A stretch of DNA of 64,000 nt from Alphaproteobacteria bacterium (GTDB taxonomy: Bacteria > Pseudomonadota > Alphaproteobacteria > Micropepsales > Micropepsaceae), in contig JAATGP010000035.1 in assembly GCA_015654635.1 (NCBI GenBank), forward strand, positions 62,001-126,000. The letters run 5' to 3'. Made by a program: the position numbers and the translations under genes. Below the pieces are notes generated by a model. It was not told the origin of the DNA, made no database searches, and was given only the letters and a program-made list of their open reading frames with translations. Positions 54,981-63,538 of this stretch are shown in pieces. Position 1 is the first letter of the stretch. Every line of letters begins with the position of its first letter.

Positions 54981-55760
54981 CTAGCTGTCGACGACCATCA
55001 GCTTGACGCCATTGTCGCTGATCATCTTGGCCGAGGCATCGCTGATGCGGCTGTCGGTGATGACGGTATGCAGACGTGGCAATTCGCAAAGCAGATGCGC
55101 CGCCGAGTTGGCAAATTTGCTCGCATCCATCAACGCTATGAGCTGATCGGCAAGGCTGAGCAATTTGCGCTCGGCCTGGACCAGGATGATATCGCTCTGC
55201 ATCAGGCCGTGGCGGGTGATGGCGGCGGAGCCCAGGAACATGCGGCTGGCATGGAACGAGCGCGTGGTGGTATCCACAAACGGATCCAGAACGATATTCT
55301 GTTCCCGGAAGACGACGCCGCCGGGAATGGAAACGCCGGTATTGGGCTGCTGCAAGAGGGCGCTGACAATGTGCAGCGAGTTGGTCATCACCTGCAGGCG
55401 CAGCGGCTCCAGATGCGGGCACATCTGCAAGGTGGTCGAACCGCCATCGATGATCACGGCCTCGCCCGGGTGGCACAGTGCTGCGGCCGCTTTGCCGATC
55501 GCCTCTTTGGCGGCGCTGTTGCGATTCACGTTCTCGTGAAACGGCACGCCCTGCAGATGAAAGCCGGTGATTTCGCTTTCGGCTCCGATCTGAGCGCCGC
55601 CCCTCACGCGCTTGAGCTTGCCCTGTTCCTGCAGGCGCTCAAGGTCACGCCGCAATGTGGCGGCAGAGGCCGAAAGCCGCCGGGATAGATCGCGAAAAGA
55701 GACAAAACGCTGCTCTTCCAGCAGGTTTAAAATAACTCTATCGCGCTCAGTTGCATGCAT
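54981..55760 (-). CDS. DeoR-family regulator of rhamnose genes
   Basis: 259-aa DeoR-type regulator. The N-terminal helix-turn-helix is RFVSFRDLSRRLSASAATLR followed by RDLERLQEQGKLKRVRGGA. The C-terminal sugar-phosphate sensor (about 75-250) shows the family's IIDGGSTT and SIPGGVV with RSFHASRMFLGSAAI. The ATG at 55760 (MHATERDRVIL) was chosen by family alignment from memory; the frame extends 22 codons upstream without a good ribosome site. It lies 70 bp after rhaI on the same strand and is probably cotranscribed from rhaD-rhaI. It likely responds to a phosphorylated rhamnose intermediate. Confidence 0.83.
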   Translation of the reverse strand: MHATERDRVILNLLEEQRFVSFRDLSRRLSASAATLRRDLERLQEQGKLKRVRGGAQIGAESEITGFHLQGVPFHENVNRNSAAKEAIGKAAAALCHPGEAVIIDGGSTTLQMCPHLEPLRLQVMTNSLHIVSALLQQPNTGVSIPGGVVFREQNIVLDPFVDTTTRSFHASRMFLGSAAITRHGLMQSDIILVQAERKLLSLADQLIALMDASKFANSAAHLLCELPRLHTVITDSRISDASAKMISDNGVKLMVVDS

Positions 55761-55802
55761 GTTCGACTCATAAAGCGCCAAAATCTCATTCCTATTATAC
55801 GA

Positions 55803-55837
55803 TATTTGGCGGGTCGTGCTATTCACGCCGTCAAATA
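55803..55837 (-). other. Stem-loop across the rhaI stop codon
   Basis: TATTTGGCG and CGCC-GT-CAAATA form a 9-bp stem with a small bulge around a 15-base loop. It includes the rhaI stop and lies ahead of the DeoR gene. It could attenuate or stabilise the message between the two genes; the T-tail for a terminator is missing. Confidence 0.3.
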
Positions 55838-57120
55838 ATGCCTGCTTCTATGGCCGCCGTCTTGCGCGCGCTCGCCTTCTGTTTGCGATAACCCAACTCC
55901 CGGAACAGGACAACAGGATCGGCAGCACCGCCTGCCGCGATGCGCGCCATCGCCAGGATGGGCGTGACATCGACGTTGTAGGCCCGGCGCAGTGCGCGGA
56001 ACGCCATCATCACGTCATTGCCGTCGCGCGCCGCCTTCAGGGCCTCGCGGTCGATCAGAAGGGCACGGGCATAAGCCCCCGCAATGGCTTCGGCGGCGGC
56101 AAACAGGCTTTCGACCGGATCGGTGAGGTTATGGGATTCATCGATCATGTAGGCGGGGTTGAAAGTGATCGGATTCGACAGCCTGGACTCAACCAGTTCG
56201 TTGAAGATCAGGAACAGCTGGTGCGGATTGATGGCACCCGCATCCAGATCGTCATCGCCATATTTGCTGTCGTTGAAGTGGAAGCCGCCGAGCTTGCCGA
56301 CGCGGTTCAGCATTGCCACAATCTGTTCGATATTCACGTTGGGGGCATGGTGACCAAGATCGACCAGACAGGCCGCCTTGGGGCCGAGTTCCGTGGCCGC
56401 CATCAGGCTGGTGCCCCAATCGGAAATCACCGTGGAATAAAACGCCGGCTCGCAGATCTTATGTTCAAGCAACATCCGCCAGTTGGCAGGCAGGTGCGCA
56501 TAAATCTGCGCCGTGCTTTCCATATAGCGGTCGAATGAGGCCTTAAAGCTCTGCTGCCCCGGGAAATTGGTGCCGTCGCCGATCCACACGGTCAGCGCTT
56601 CGGCGCCCAGCTTCTTGCCGATTTCGATGCAATCGATGTTGTGCGCCACGGCCTGCTCGCGCGCCTTCTGATCGCTGGCGGTCAGGCTGCCGTATTTGTA
56701 GCTCGCTTCCTGTCCAGGCTGATCCTGAAAGGTGTTGGAGTTCACGGCATCGAAGCCCAGGTCAAGCGCTGCGGCTTCTTCCTTCAGTGCCACCGGGTCA
56801 CTGGTGCGATCCCAAGGAAAATGAGTCGAGACGCGTGGCGTGATGCGGCACAGCTGCTGTACGACGGCGCAATCTTGCAGGCGCTCGCTAAGATTGGTTG
56901 GTTCACCGGGAATCGGAAAGCGCCCGAAACGGGTGCCGCCCGTGGTCAGGCACCAGCTCGGGATGGCAACCGAAAAGGCGGCGACTTTGCGTTTGATCGC
57001 CGCAATATCGATGCCACGCTGCGCCAAGGTGCGGCCAAGGCCCTGATATTCTTCCTGCAGACCATCCAGGCGCTTGCCGTTGTGAAGTTCAATGCGTTCC
57101 TGGGGCAAAAGGGCTGCCAT
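55831..57120 (-). CDS. rhaI: L-rhamnose isomerase, RhaI type
   Basis: Cytoplasmic 429-aa isomerase converting L-rhamnose to L-rhamnulose, of the xylose-isomerase-like TIM-barrel type found in rhizobia and pseudomonads. The ATG at 57120 follows GGGAGAC. Probable metal-ligand segments are LLEHKICEPAFY, VDLGHHAPNVN (Asp, His) and GGFHFNDSKYGDDDLDAG. WIGDGTNFPGQ lies in a substrate loop. It stands 110 bp behind rhaD on the same strand, with the DeoR regulator following, so the three probably form one leftward transcript. Its product is the substrate of the kinase encoded at 58659. Confidence 0.88.
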   Translation of the reverse strand: MAALLPQERIELHNGKRLDGLQEEYQGLGRTLAQRGIDIAAIKRKVAAFSVAIPSWCLTTGGTRFGRFPIPGEPTNLSERLQDCAVVQQLCRITPRVSTHFPWDRTSDPVALKEEAAALDLGFDAVNSNTFQDQPGQEASYKYGSLTASDQKAREQAVAHNIDCIEIGKKLGAEALTVWIGDGTNFPGQQSFKASFDRYMESTAQIYAHLPANWRMLLEHKICEPAFYSTVISDWGTSLMAATELGPKAACLVDLGHHAPNVNIEQIVAMLNRVGKLGGFHFNDSKYGDDDLDAGAINPHQLFLIFNELVESRLSNPITFNPAYMIDESHNLTDPVESLFAAAEAIAGAYARALLIDREALKAARDGNDVMMAFRALRRAYNVDVTPILAMARIAAGGAADPVVLFRELGYRKQKASARKTAAIEAGII

Positions 57121-57230
57121 GTTCGTCTCCCATACGCGGCCGCGGGCATCCCGGGCCGTCATTTTGCAATTGTTCAACGCTAACACAGGCTATCCGGCGC
57201 TCTCAATTCAAGATCCGCCGGGCATAAAAT

Positions 57231-58142
57231 CTAACGCAAGGCCGCGCCCACAAGGGCAGGCTCCAGACGTGTTATGGGCTTTTCGGCCCCTGCTTTTTCC
57301 GCCATGCGCCAGCCATTCAAGGCCATCGCCGAGGGCAAGGGCTTGACGCCGAAGCGGCGCGCCAGATCGACCAGGTTCGCCGTCGAAATCGTTTGGCGGG
57401 GGCCGCCCATCGAAATCACTTTGACCAGCAATTCGCCGGCCTTTTCCGCCGTCTCAATCAGACCGAAGGCCTCGCCGAGGTCGTGCCCCGTGGCAAACAC
57501 GCCGTGGAACGGCCATACCGCCATGGGGTGGTGGGCAAGCAAGGCCGCCGTGGCATCGCCGATGGAATCGGTGCCCGGCACCATCCAATCCATAATGCCG
57601 ATGCCATCGGGAAACACGACCAGACATTCGGTCGAGGCTTCCCACAGCGCCCGTGTGATGTTCGCCGAGGTCAGCTCCAAAACGTAGGACAGCGCGATCA
57701 CGTGGGTAGCATGGCAATGCATGATCACGCGCTTCAGCCGGCTGCCTGGCTTTTGGCAGGCAAAATGCGAACTCAGATGCGCCGGCATCTCGGAGGTGGG
57801 GCCGCCCTTTTCGCCGAAGCCCCACATAATCTCTACGGCGCTGCCACCGGGCAGCACGCGGATGATACCGAGATTTTCTTCCGGCTCGCGTTCGACATTG
57901 CGGAAATAAGCGCCCGTTCCGGTGACCAGAAAATATTCGCCATCGAGACCGGCCACAGGCAGCGTCAGTGGCCAGATGCGCGTCTTCGTCCAGGAGGCAA
58001 GATAAGGTTCGATGTCGCTTGGCAAGAGCCGCAAAGAGACATTGCCACCGTTGCGCTCGTCCCACCCCTTACGCCACATGTCGGTGGTGACCCGCACCAT
58101 CTCCGAGACAAACCATGATTGGTCGATGCGCAAACTATCCAT
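57231..58142 (-). CDS. rhaD: Rhamnulose-1-phosphate aldolase
   Basis: 303-aa class II aldolase splitting rhamnulose-1-phosphate into dihydroxyacetone phosphate and L-lactaldehyde. Motifs: GWDERNGGNVSLRLL (phosphate loop), catalytic Glu in GPTSEMPAHLSSHF, zinc-binding MHCHATHVIALSY, and third His in TGHDLGEAFG. The ATG at 58142 begins MDSLRIDQSWFV; the open frame reaches further upstream, but that part is rich in Pro/Arg/Gly and not aldolase-like. It is the first gene of the leftward rhaD-rhaI-deoR set, divergent from rhaB across 516 bp. An aldehyde dehydrogenase for lactaldehyde is not in the window. Confidence 0.9.
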   Translation of the reverse strand: MDSLRIDQSWFVSEMVRVTTDMWRKGWDERNGGNVSLRLLPSDIEPYLASWTKTRIWPLTLPVAGLDGEYFLVTGTGAYFRNVEREPEENLGIIRVLPGGSAVEIMWGFGEKGGPTSEMPAHLSSHFACQKPGSRLKRVIMHCHATHVIALSYVLELTSANITRALWEASTECLVVFPDGIGIMDWMVPGTDSIGDATAALLAHHPMAVWPFHGVFATGHDLGEAFGLIETAEKAGELLVKVISMGGPRQTISTANLVDLARRFGVKPLPSAMALNGWRMAEKAGAEKPITRLEPALVGAALR

Positions 58143-58658
58143 CAGAGTAAAAATCCTGTTACGGCCCCAAAAGCCGGGACATGAAGGAAGACCGGCACCA
58201 GGTGAGCGGGGAGCATCCCCAGCGCCGGGAATGCAGACACCAACGCCCGCCCTGGGAGGAAAGAGCACCGCGTGTCTGCGAAATCTGGGTTTGGCCAAGG
58301 GGTATAGAATTGAGCCGCGCGGTCGCTGATCATCTCCATCCCTCTTCACCGTGGCCATCCTGGGGTGATCGGTAGCGCTCTCTTCCCCTTGACGACTTCA
58401 ATCACAATCGCACAAATTCCATCAAAAAGAAATAGGGGGGAGCCGTGCGACATATTACGGTCCCGCCGCGGAAAGTGTAAGAAATGGTAGAAAACCCAGC
58501 GTTCTTACGGCTCACCAGCCACTGTCGCCCAAGCATCCGGGGCTTGCTGGCATGCTCGATCGTGAGCGCGAGTGGCCGGCAAGGGACATGTCATCGGTGT
58601 TGAAGGCCAAAATCGCTGGCCATTCGGCCATTTTCTATTCCTTGAGAAGAGGCACGTG
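58143..58658. other. Divergent regulatory region rhaD / rhaB
   Basis: 516 bp without a convincing gene. It contains TTGACGA at 58389-58395 and ATCACAATCGCAC at 58401-58413, resembling the sequence at 60173-60193 before the TBDR. The region ends with AGAAGAGG, the rhaB ribosome site. A GTG with a G-rich lead at 58445 opens only 11 codons. Confidence 0.6.
58389..58413 (+). promoter_or_regulatory. Candidate rhamnose-regulon element before rhaB
   Basis: TTGACGA, five bases, then ATCACAATCGCAC. The same two parts occur fused as TTGACGATCACAAT at 60173 before the TBDR. The TTGACG part could also be a -35 box. Confidence 0.35.
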
Positions 58659-60041
58659 ATGCAGACCAAAGCCGTCGTTGTTGTGGATGTCGGCAAGACG
58701 CTGGCCAAGCTTTCCTTGTGGTCGCAGGGCGTGCTCTTGGACCGGCGCACACGTCCCAATGCCCGCATCGTCAGCCCCGCCGGATATCCCACGCTCGACA
58801 CCAAGGGCATTGAGGCGTGGCTGGCCGAAGGGCTGGCCGAATTTTCCCGCCAAGCGCCAATCGGTGCCATCATGCCGGTGGCCCATGGGGCGGGCGCGGT
58901 GGTGATAGCGGCAGACGGCAGCTATCTCGACCCGCTCGATTACGAGGCGGCGCTGCCGCAGGCGCTGGCCGAAAGCTATGCTGCTCAACGCCCCGCCTTT
59001 GCCGAGACCGGCTCCCCGGCACTTCCCTGCGGCCTCAACCTTGGAGCCCAGCTGCATTGGCTGGAGGCGGCGGCACCGGAACGCTTTGCTGCAGGCACCA
59101 TCGTCACCTGGGCGCAATTCTGGGCCTGGCGGCTTTGCGGCGTTGCCGCCATCGAGGTCTCCAGTCTTGGCGTCCATACCGATTTGTGGAATCCGGGCGA
59201 GGGCGCGCCCTCTTCGCTGGCGGTGGCGCGCGGCTGGTCCAAGCGCTTTGCACCCTTGCGGCGGGCAGGCGAGGCTTTGGGGCCGGTCACCGAAGAATGG
59301 CGCCGGCGCGCCCACTTGTCTGCCGATTGCTTGGTTTATTGCGGCCTGCACGACAGCAATGCCGACCTCTTGGCGGTCCGCTCGCACCTCGCGATCGGGG
59401 CGCGCGAGCACACGGTTGTCTCGACCGGAACCTGGTTCATTTCCATGCGTGTCAATGCCGGTTCTGTCACCCTGCCGCCGGGACGCGACTGCCTCTTCAA
59501 CAGTGACGTCTTCGGCCGGGCAGTGCCGTCGGCGCGCTTCATGGGGGGGCGTGAGACCGAATTGCTGGAAGAGACGCAGCCTCAACTTGATCCCGCCGCC
59601 AACGCTGAGGCGCTGCTGGCGCGGGCGCAGATGCTGATCGGCGAAGGCGTCATGGCGCTCCCGGCCTTCCAGCCAGGGGTGGGTCCGTTTCCCGATCATC
59701 ACGGCCGCTGGGTCGGCCGGCCAGAGGACCAGCTTGGCCGCCGGGCAGCAGCCGGGCTCTATCTGGCACTGATGCTCGATTCTTGTCTCGATTTGATTGG
59801 CGCGCGCGAGGCGGTGGTGATTGGCGGCCGTTTTCAGGGCGATGCCGTTTTCACCCGCATGCTCGCCGCGCTCCGGCCGCAGGCCGCAGTCTTCTTGGCC
59901 CCCTCCAGTGACAGCCTCTGCCATGGCGCCCTCAGCTTGCTTGGCCCAGTGCAAGTCCCTGCCGCCAAGCTCATCGAGGTTACGCCGCTAGGGTTCGACA
60001 CCACGGCGTATCGGATACGTTGGCGAGACTTATTATCATGA
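58659..60041 (+). CDS. rhaB: Rhamnulokinase-like FGGY kinase
   Basis: 460-aa FGGY-family carbohydrate kinase, assigned to L-rhamnulose by its neighbours. The ATG at 58659 lies just after AGAAGAGG. The N-terminal ATPase strand AVVVVDVGKTLAKLSLW, AHGAGAVVIAADG, the sugar-side WAQFWAWRLCG and GLHDSNADLLAV, and the C-terminal GTWFISMRV and VVIGGRFQGDAVF are visible. It differs from the enterobacterial enzyme and resembles the short kinases of rhizobial rhamnose loci. It is followed by the TBDR and a FucP-type permease on the same strand. A different deoxyhexulose cannot be excluded. Confidence 0.85.
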   Translation: MQTKAVVVVDVGKTLAKLSLWSQGVLLDRRTRPNARIVSPAGYPTLDTKGIEAWLAEGLAEFSRQAPIGAIMPVAHGAGAVVIAADGSYLDPLDYEAALPQALAESYAAQRPAFAETGSPALPCGLNLGAQLHWLEAAAPERFAAGTIVTWAQFWAWRLCGVAAIEVSSLGVHTDLWNPGEGAPSSLAVARGWSKRFAPLRRAGEALGPVTEEWRRRAHLSADCLVYCGLHDSNADLLAVRSHLAIGAREHTVVSTGTWFISMRVNAGSVTLPPGRDCLFNSDVFGRAVPSARFMGGRETELLEETQPQLDPAANAEALLARAQMLIGEGVMALPAFQPGVGPFPDHHGRWVGRPEDQLGRRAAAGLYLALMLDSCLDLIGAREAVVIGGRFQGDAVFTRMLAALRPQAAVFLAPSSDSLCHGALSLLGPVQVPAAKLIEVTPLGFDTTAYRIRWRDLLS

Positions 60042-60058
60042 GCACTTATGAGCGGTCT

Positions 60059-60078
60059 TGGGGTGAAAGCCCCCATTT
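60059..60078 (+). terminator. Weak stem-loop after rhaB
   Basis: TGGGG / CCCCA (5 bp, 7-base loop) then TTTACC, 17 bp after the rhaB stop. The short stem makes it a weak terminator at most. It begins the 236-bp gap before the fifth TBDR. Confidence 0.35.
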
Positions 60079-60172
60079 ACCCTGTGGCCGGTAGTGCACA
60101 CTCCGCTCACATTCGCTCGGTTTGATCAGATGTGGCTACCTTGACCACACCAATTCTGATTACTATCACTCT

Positions 60173-60193
60173 TTGACGATCACAATTACGCAC
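60173..60193 (+). promoter_or_regulatory. Candidate rhamnose-regulon element before the TBDR
   Basis: TTGACGATCACAAT followed by TACGCAC, about 85 bp before the receptor start. Its ATCACAAT core is identical to that before rhaB (58401-58408). Confidence 0.35.
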
Positions 60194-60277
60194 GACGTGA
60201 TCTCGAAAGGCGCCAGTTCGGGGATAGCCCGGCGTGTCGCGTCAAATAGGAAACGTGCTGAGGGAGGGTTCTACGAA

Positions 60278-63200
60278 ATGATCAACACATCACTGACTAG
60301 TCATCGTGCGCGCTTGTTGTGCAGCACGGGGCTCGTTGTTGCCGGTGCGATGTTTGCGGCAACGGCTGCATCCGCACAAGATAACCAGACGATGGAAACG
60401 GTGGTGATCACCGGTTCGCGTCTCGCCGTGTCGACGGCCTTCGACGCGCCCACGCCGGTATCGGTGGTCGGTGCCGAAGACATCAAGATGACCGGCACGG
60501 TCAACATGGAAGGTCTGCTGGCGCAGTCGCCGCAGTTTACCGCAGCCACCAATGGCGGCGTCACGGCCAATACGGTGCAAGCCAATGGCGACAGCGGCGC
60601 GACCTATCTCAACCTTCGTGGCTTGGGCCAGCAGCGCAACCTGGTTCTGGTCAACGGCCGCCGCTTTGCGATCCAGTCCACCAGCCTGATCACCGACATC
60701 AACACCATTCCAACCGCCCTCATTCAGCGCACGGAAATCGTCACCGGCGGTTCCTCCGCGGTGTACGGCTCGGATGCCATTTCGGGTGTCGTCAACTTCA
60801 TCATGAAGCAGGATTTTCAAGGCGTTCAGGGCAATGCCCAATACAGCTTTGACCAGTTCACGACATCGCCGACTTACAATTTCGACCTGACGATGGGCGG
60901 TAATTTCGATCACGACAAAGGCAACGTCGTCGTGGACGTTAACTACTCAAGCCGCAAAGGTTTTACCCAGCCTCAGCATGGCGGGTGGACAAATGTACAG
61001 TATACGGATGCCTGCGTGACCCAGGCCTCCTACAGCCCGACCAATCCGGGCGTACGCAACGGTGCTGGCACAGGCGCGGCCTGCGTCGCCTCCGGCGGCG
61101 TCAATGGCTTTGTGGCGAGCGGCTCGGGCGATACGCCGAATGGCTACATCACTGGCGTCACGCCCTATGCTAGCGCCAATCCGGCGCTGCAGGGCCTTAT
61201 GGCGGCTGCCGGCCTGACGGGGATGACGACCGACGGCATGATCTTCGGCAATGCCGGAGCGCCGACGACTGTGCGCGATCGCAACGCCACCAGCGATGTC
61301 TATAATCTGATCGCCACCAACTACATGCAGGTCCCGCAAACGCGCTGGATGATGAACTCCTTCGCGCATTACGACTTCAACAAGCACGTCCAGGCTTACG
61401 CGGAATTCCATTTCTCGAGCAACACCGTCAGCGCTCAGCTCACCCCGGCCAATGCCAGCGGCCAGATGATCATCGAGACGCATGATCCGGCCTTCACCCC
61501 GGCGTTGCAGAATCTGTTCGACTATCTGGATTCCCACGAAACGGGCGTGACCACGGTGACAGCCGGCACCGGCACCTTCACCACGGCACCGAACGATGGC
61601 CGCGTCGCCCTGAATTTCGGCAAGCGCTTTGTGGAAAACGGCGAGCGCCGCCAGGATGCCAACCGCGTTACGTGGCGCTTCGCCGGCGGTTTCAAGGGTG
61701 AGATCGGCAGCGTCAGCGATAGCTTCCTCAAAGACCTTAATTACGACATTTACTATACCTATGCCCGCGCCCAGGAGACTGATACCCAGTCCGGTTCGCT
61801 CTCCAGGAGCAAGCTGCAGCAGAATGTGCTGACCACAACCAACGGTGCCACACCGGTTTGCGAATTGTTCGGTATTGGCGCGCTGTCCCAGGCGTGTATC
61901 AACCTCATCTCGGTCCAGTCGGAAGTCATTACGAATGCCGAGATGCAGGGCGCCCAGGCCTCGATTTCAGGCACCGCCTTCGATCTGCCGGCTGGTCCGG
62001 TGCAGGTCGCCCTCGGCGGCGAATGGCGCTACACCATGGCGGAATACATTCCCGATATGTCGACCCGTTCGGGCGATATCGCCGGTCTCAACTCATCGGC
62101 GGCCACCAAGGGCGCGATCGTCGTGCATGAAGGCTTCGGCGAAGTCCGTGTTCCCGTGCTCGCCGATCTTCCCTTCATTCAGAAGTTCACCATCAACGCC
62201 GCCTTCCGTGAGTCCGGCTATAATCTGCGCCGTGCAGGGGGCGTCTTAACATGGTCGTCGGGCGCGGATTGGAAGGTGATGGATGACATCACCATCCGCG
62301 GCCAGTATCAGCGTGCCATTCGTGCGCCGAACGTCAACGAACTGTTCGGCGGCCTTGCCACCAACTACGGCAGCGGCGTGGTCGATCCGTGCGGTGGTTT
62401 GACCACGGCGGCGCAGCGCACGGCCGCGGTGCAAGCGATCTGCTTGGCACAGGGCGTTTCGCAGGCCAATCTGTGGACCAGTGCGGTTCAGGGCAATGGG
62501 CAGCTCGTACGCTACACCACGGGCGGCAACGATCAGCTTGCACCGGAAAAGTCCGACACAATCACGTTGGGTGCGGTCATTACGCCTGAATACATTCCGG
62601 GCTTGGCGTTGAGTCTCGACTTCTACAGCATCACCATCCATGGCCAGATTGCGCCCATCGGTGGCAGTCCGGCCGGCGTGCTCAACAATTGCTACCTTCC
62701 TACGACGGGGACCGCGAGTGCATCGAGCCCGTATTGCACCAACATCCATCGCGTCAACGGCGACCTGACCAATGGCTATGTCGCGACCGCGAATGCCAAT
62801 ATCGGCGGCACAGCCACACGCGGCCTCGATCTGGCCGGCACCTACACCTTTGAACCCGGCTTCGGTCTGTTGACGGATAGCGGCCGTTTCGACATCAGCG
62901 AAAGCTGGAACTACCTGCTGACCTTCAACAACATTCCGAGCATCACGAATCCGGGTGCTGTGAGCGAATGCGCGGGCACCTACGGCAATACCTACTGTCA
63001 ATGGGAACCGATGCCATACATCAAAGGCACCCAGGACATCCGCTGGCATGACGGTCCGCTGACGGTTGGTTTGCGCTGGCGTTACATCGGTGGTGTGACC
63101 GTGGACAAGTTCCTGGTCCCGCTGCGCCAGGGCCAGGCTGTCGTTGCCTCCAGCTACACCCGGCCCTATTTGCCCGATATGAACTACTTCGACGTCTCGG

Positions 63201-63370
63201 CCAATTACGATATCACCGAGAACCTCACCATCTATGGCGGCATCAACAACCTGTTCTCGAAGGATCCGCCAATCATCGGCAGCGCGCAGAGCTATGCGAA
63301 CTCTTTGCCGGCGACATACGACTCCTTCGGCCGTACAACCTTCATCGGCATCACGGCGAAGACGAACTAA
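60278..63370 (+). CDS. TonB-dependent receptor (putative rhamnose-glycan uptake)
   Basis: Outer-membrane receptor of 1030 aa. The ATG at 60278 follows AGGGAGGG and starts a signal peptide ending at TAASAQ. The plug reads ETVVITGSRLAVSTAFDAPTP, LNLRGLGQQRNLVLVNGRRF and IVTGGSSAVYGSDAISGVVN, the same type as the receptor at 22622. The barrel carries cysteines in extracellular loops and ends FIGITAKTN. It lies between rhaB and the FucP-like permease on one strand, so it should carry the outer-membrane step for rhamnose-containing oligosaccharides. Confidence 0.87.
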   Translation: MINTSLTSHRARLLCSTGLVVAGAMFAATAASAQDNQTMETVVITGSRLAVSTAFDAPTPVSVVGAEDIKMTGTVNMEGLLAQSPQFTAATNGGVTANTVQANGDSGATYLNLRGLGQQRNLVLVNGRRFAIQSTSLITDINTIPTALIQRTEIVTGGSSAVYGSDAISGVVNFIMKQDFQGVQGNAQYSFDQFTTSPTYNFDLTMGGNFDHDKGNVVVDVNYSSRKGFTQPQHGGWTNVQYTDACVTQASYSPTNPGVRNGAGTGAACVASGGVNGFVASGSGDTPNGYITGVTPYASANPALQGLMAAAGLTGMTTDGMIFGNAGAPTTVRDRNATSDVYNLIATNYMQVPQTRWMMNSFAHYDFNKHVQAYAEFHFSSNTVSAQLTPANASGQMIIETHDPAFTPALQNLFDYLDSHETGVTTVTAGTGTFTTAPNDGRVALNFGKRFVENGERRQDANRVTWRFAGGFKGEIGSVSDSFLKDLNYDIYYTYARAQETDTQSGSLSRSKLQQNVLTTTNGATPVCELFGIGALSQACINLISVQSEVITNAEMQGAQASISGTAFDLPAGPVQVALGGEWRYTMAEYIPDMSTRSGDIAGLNSSAATKGAIVVHEGFGEVRVPVLADLPFIQKFTINAAFRESGYNLRRAGGVLTWSSGADWKVMDDITIRGQYQRAIRAPNVNELFGGLATNYGSGVVDPCGGLTTAAQRTAAVQAICLAQGVSQANLWTSAVQGNGQLVRYTTGGNDQLAPEKSDTITLGAVITPEYIPGLALSLDFYSITIHGQIAPIGGSPAGVLNNCYLPTTGTASASSPYCTNIHRVNGDLTNGYVATANANIGGTATRGLDLAGTYTFEPGFGLLTDSGRFDISESWNYLLTFNNIPSITNPGAVSECAGTYGNTYCQWEPMPYIKGTQDIRWHDGPLTVGLRWRYIGGVTVDKFLVPLRQGQAVVASSYTRPYLPDMNYFDVSANYDITENLTIYGGINNLFSKDPPIIGSAQSYANSLPATYDSFGRTTFIGITAKTN

Positions 63371-63399
63371 AGCCGCGGTCCATCCCGCAGCGTAAATGA

Positions 63400-63438
63400 A
63401 CGGCCGGCGCGGGAAACTGTGCCGGTCGTTTTCTTTGT
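63400..63438 (+). terminator. Terminator after the fifth TBDR
   Basis: ACGGCCGGC / GCCGGTCGT (9 bp with one G-U pair, 12-base loop) followed by TTTCTTTG. It is 29 bp after the receptor stop and 100 bp before the permease start, so the permease probably has its own promoter. Confidence 0.8.
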
Positions 63439-63538
63439 GTACGCGGGCGCGACCTAGAGGCCTTTTCCAACAAAGCATCTTCAGTGCGCGGCGAAAAACG
63501 CATAAGCTGCAACAAAATAAAAGACACAGGGAACGAAC

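Noticed and set aside
58445-58480. 11-codon GTG ORF behind a G-rich stretch between rhaD and rhaB
   Set aside because: Too short, and the G-run can occur by chance; it is not linked to the rhaB start by overlap.
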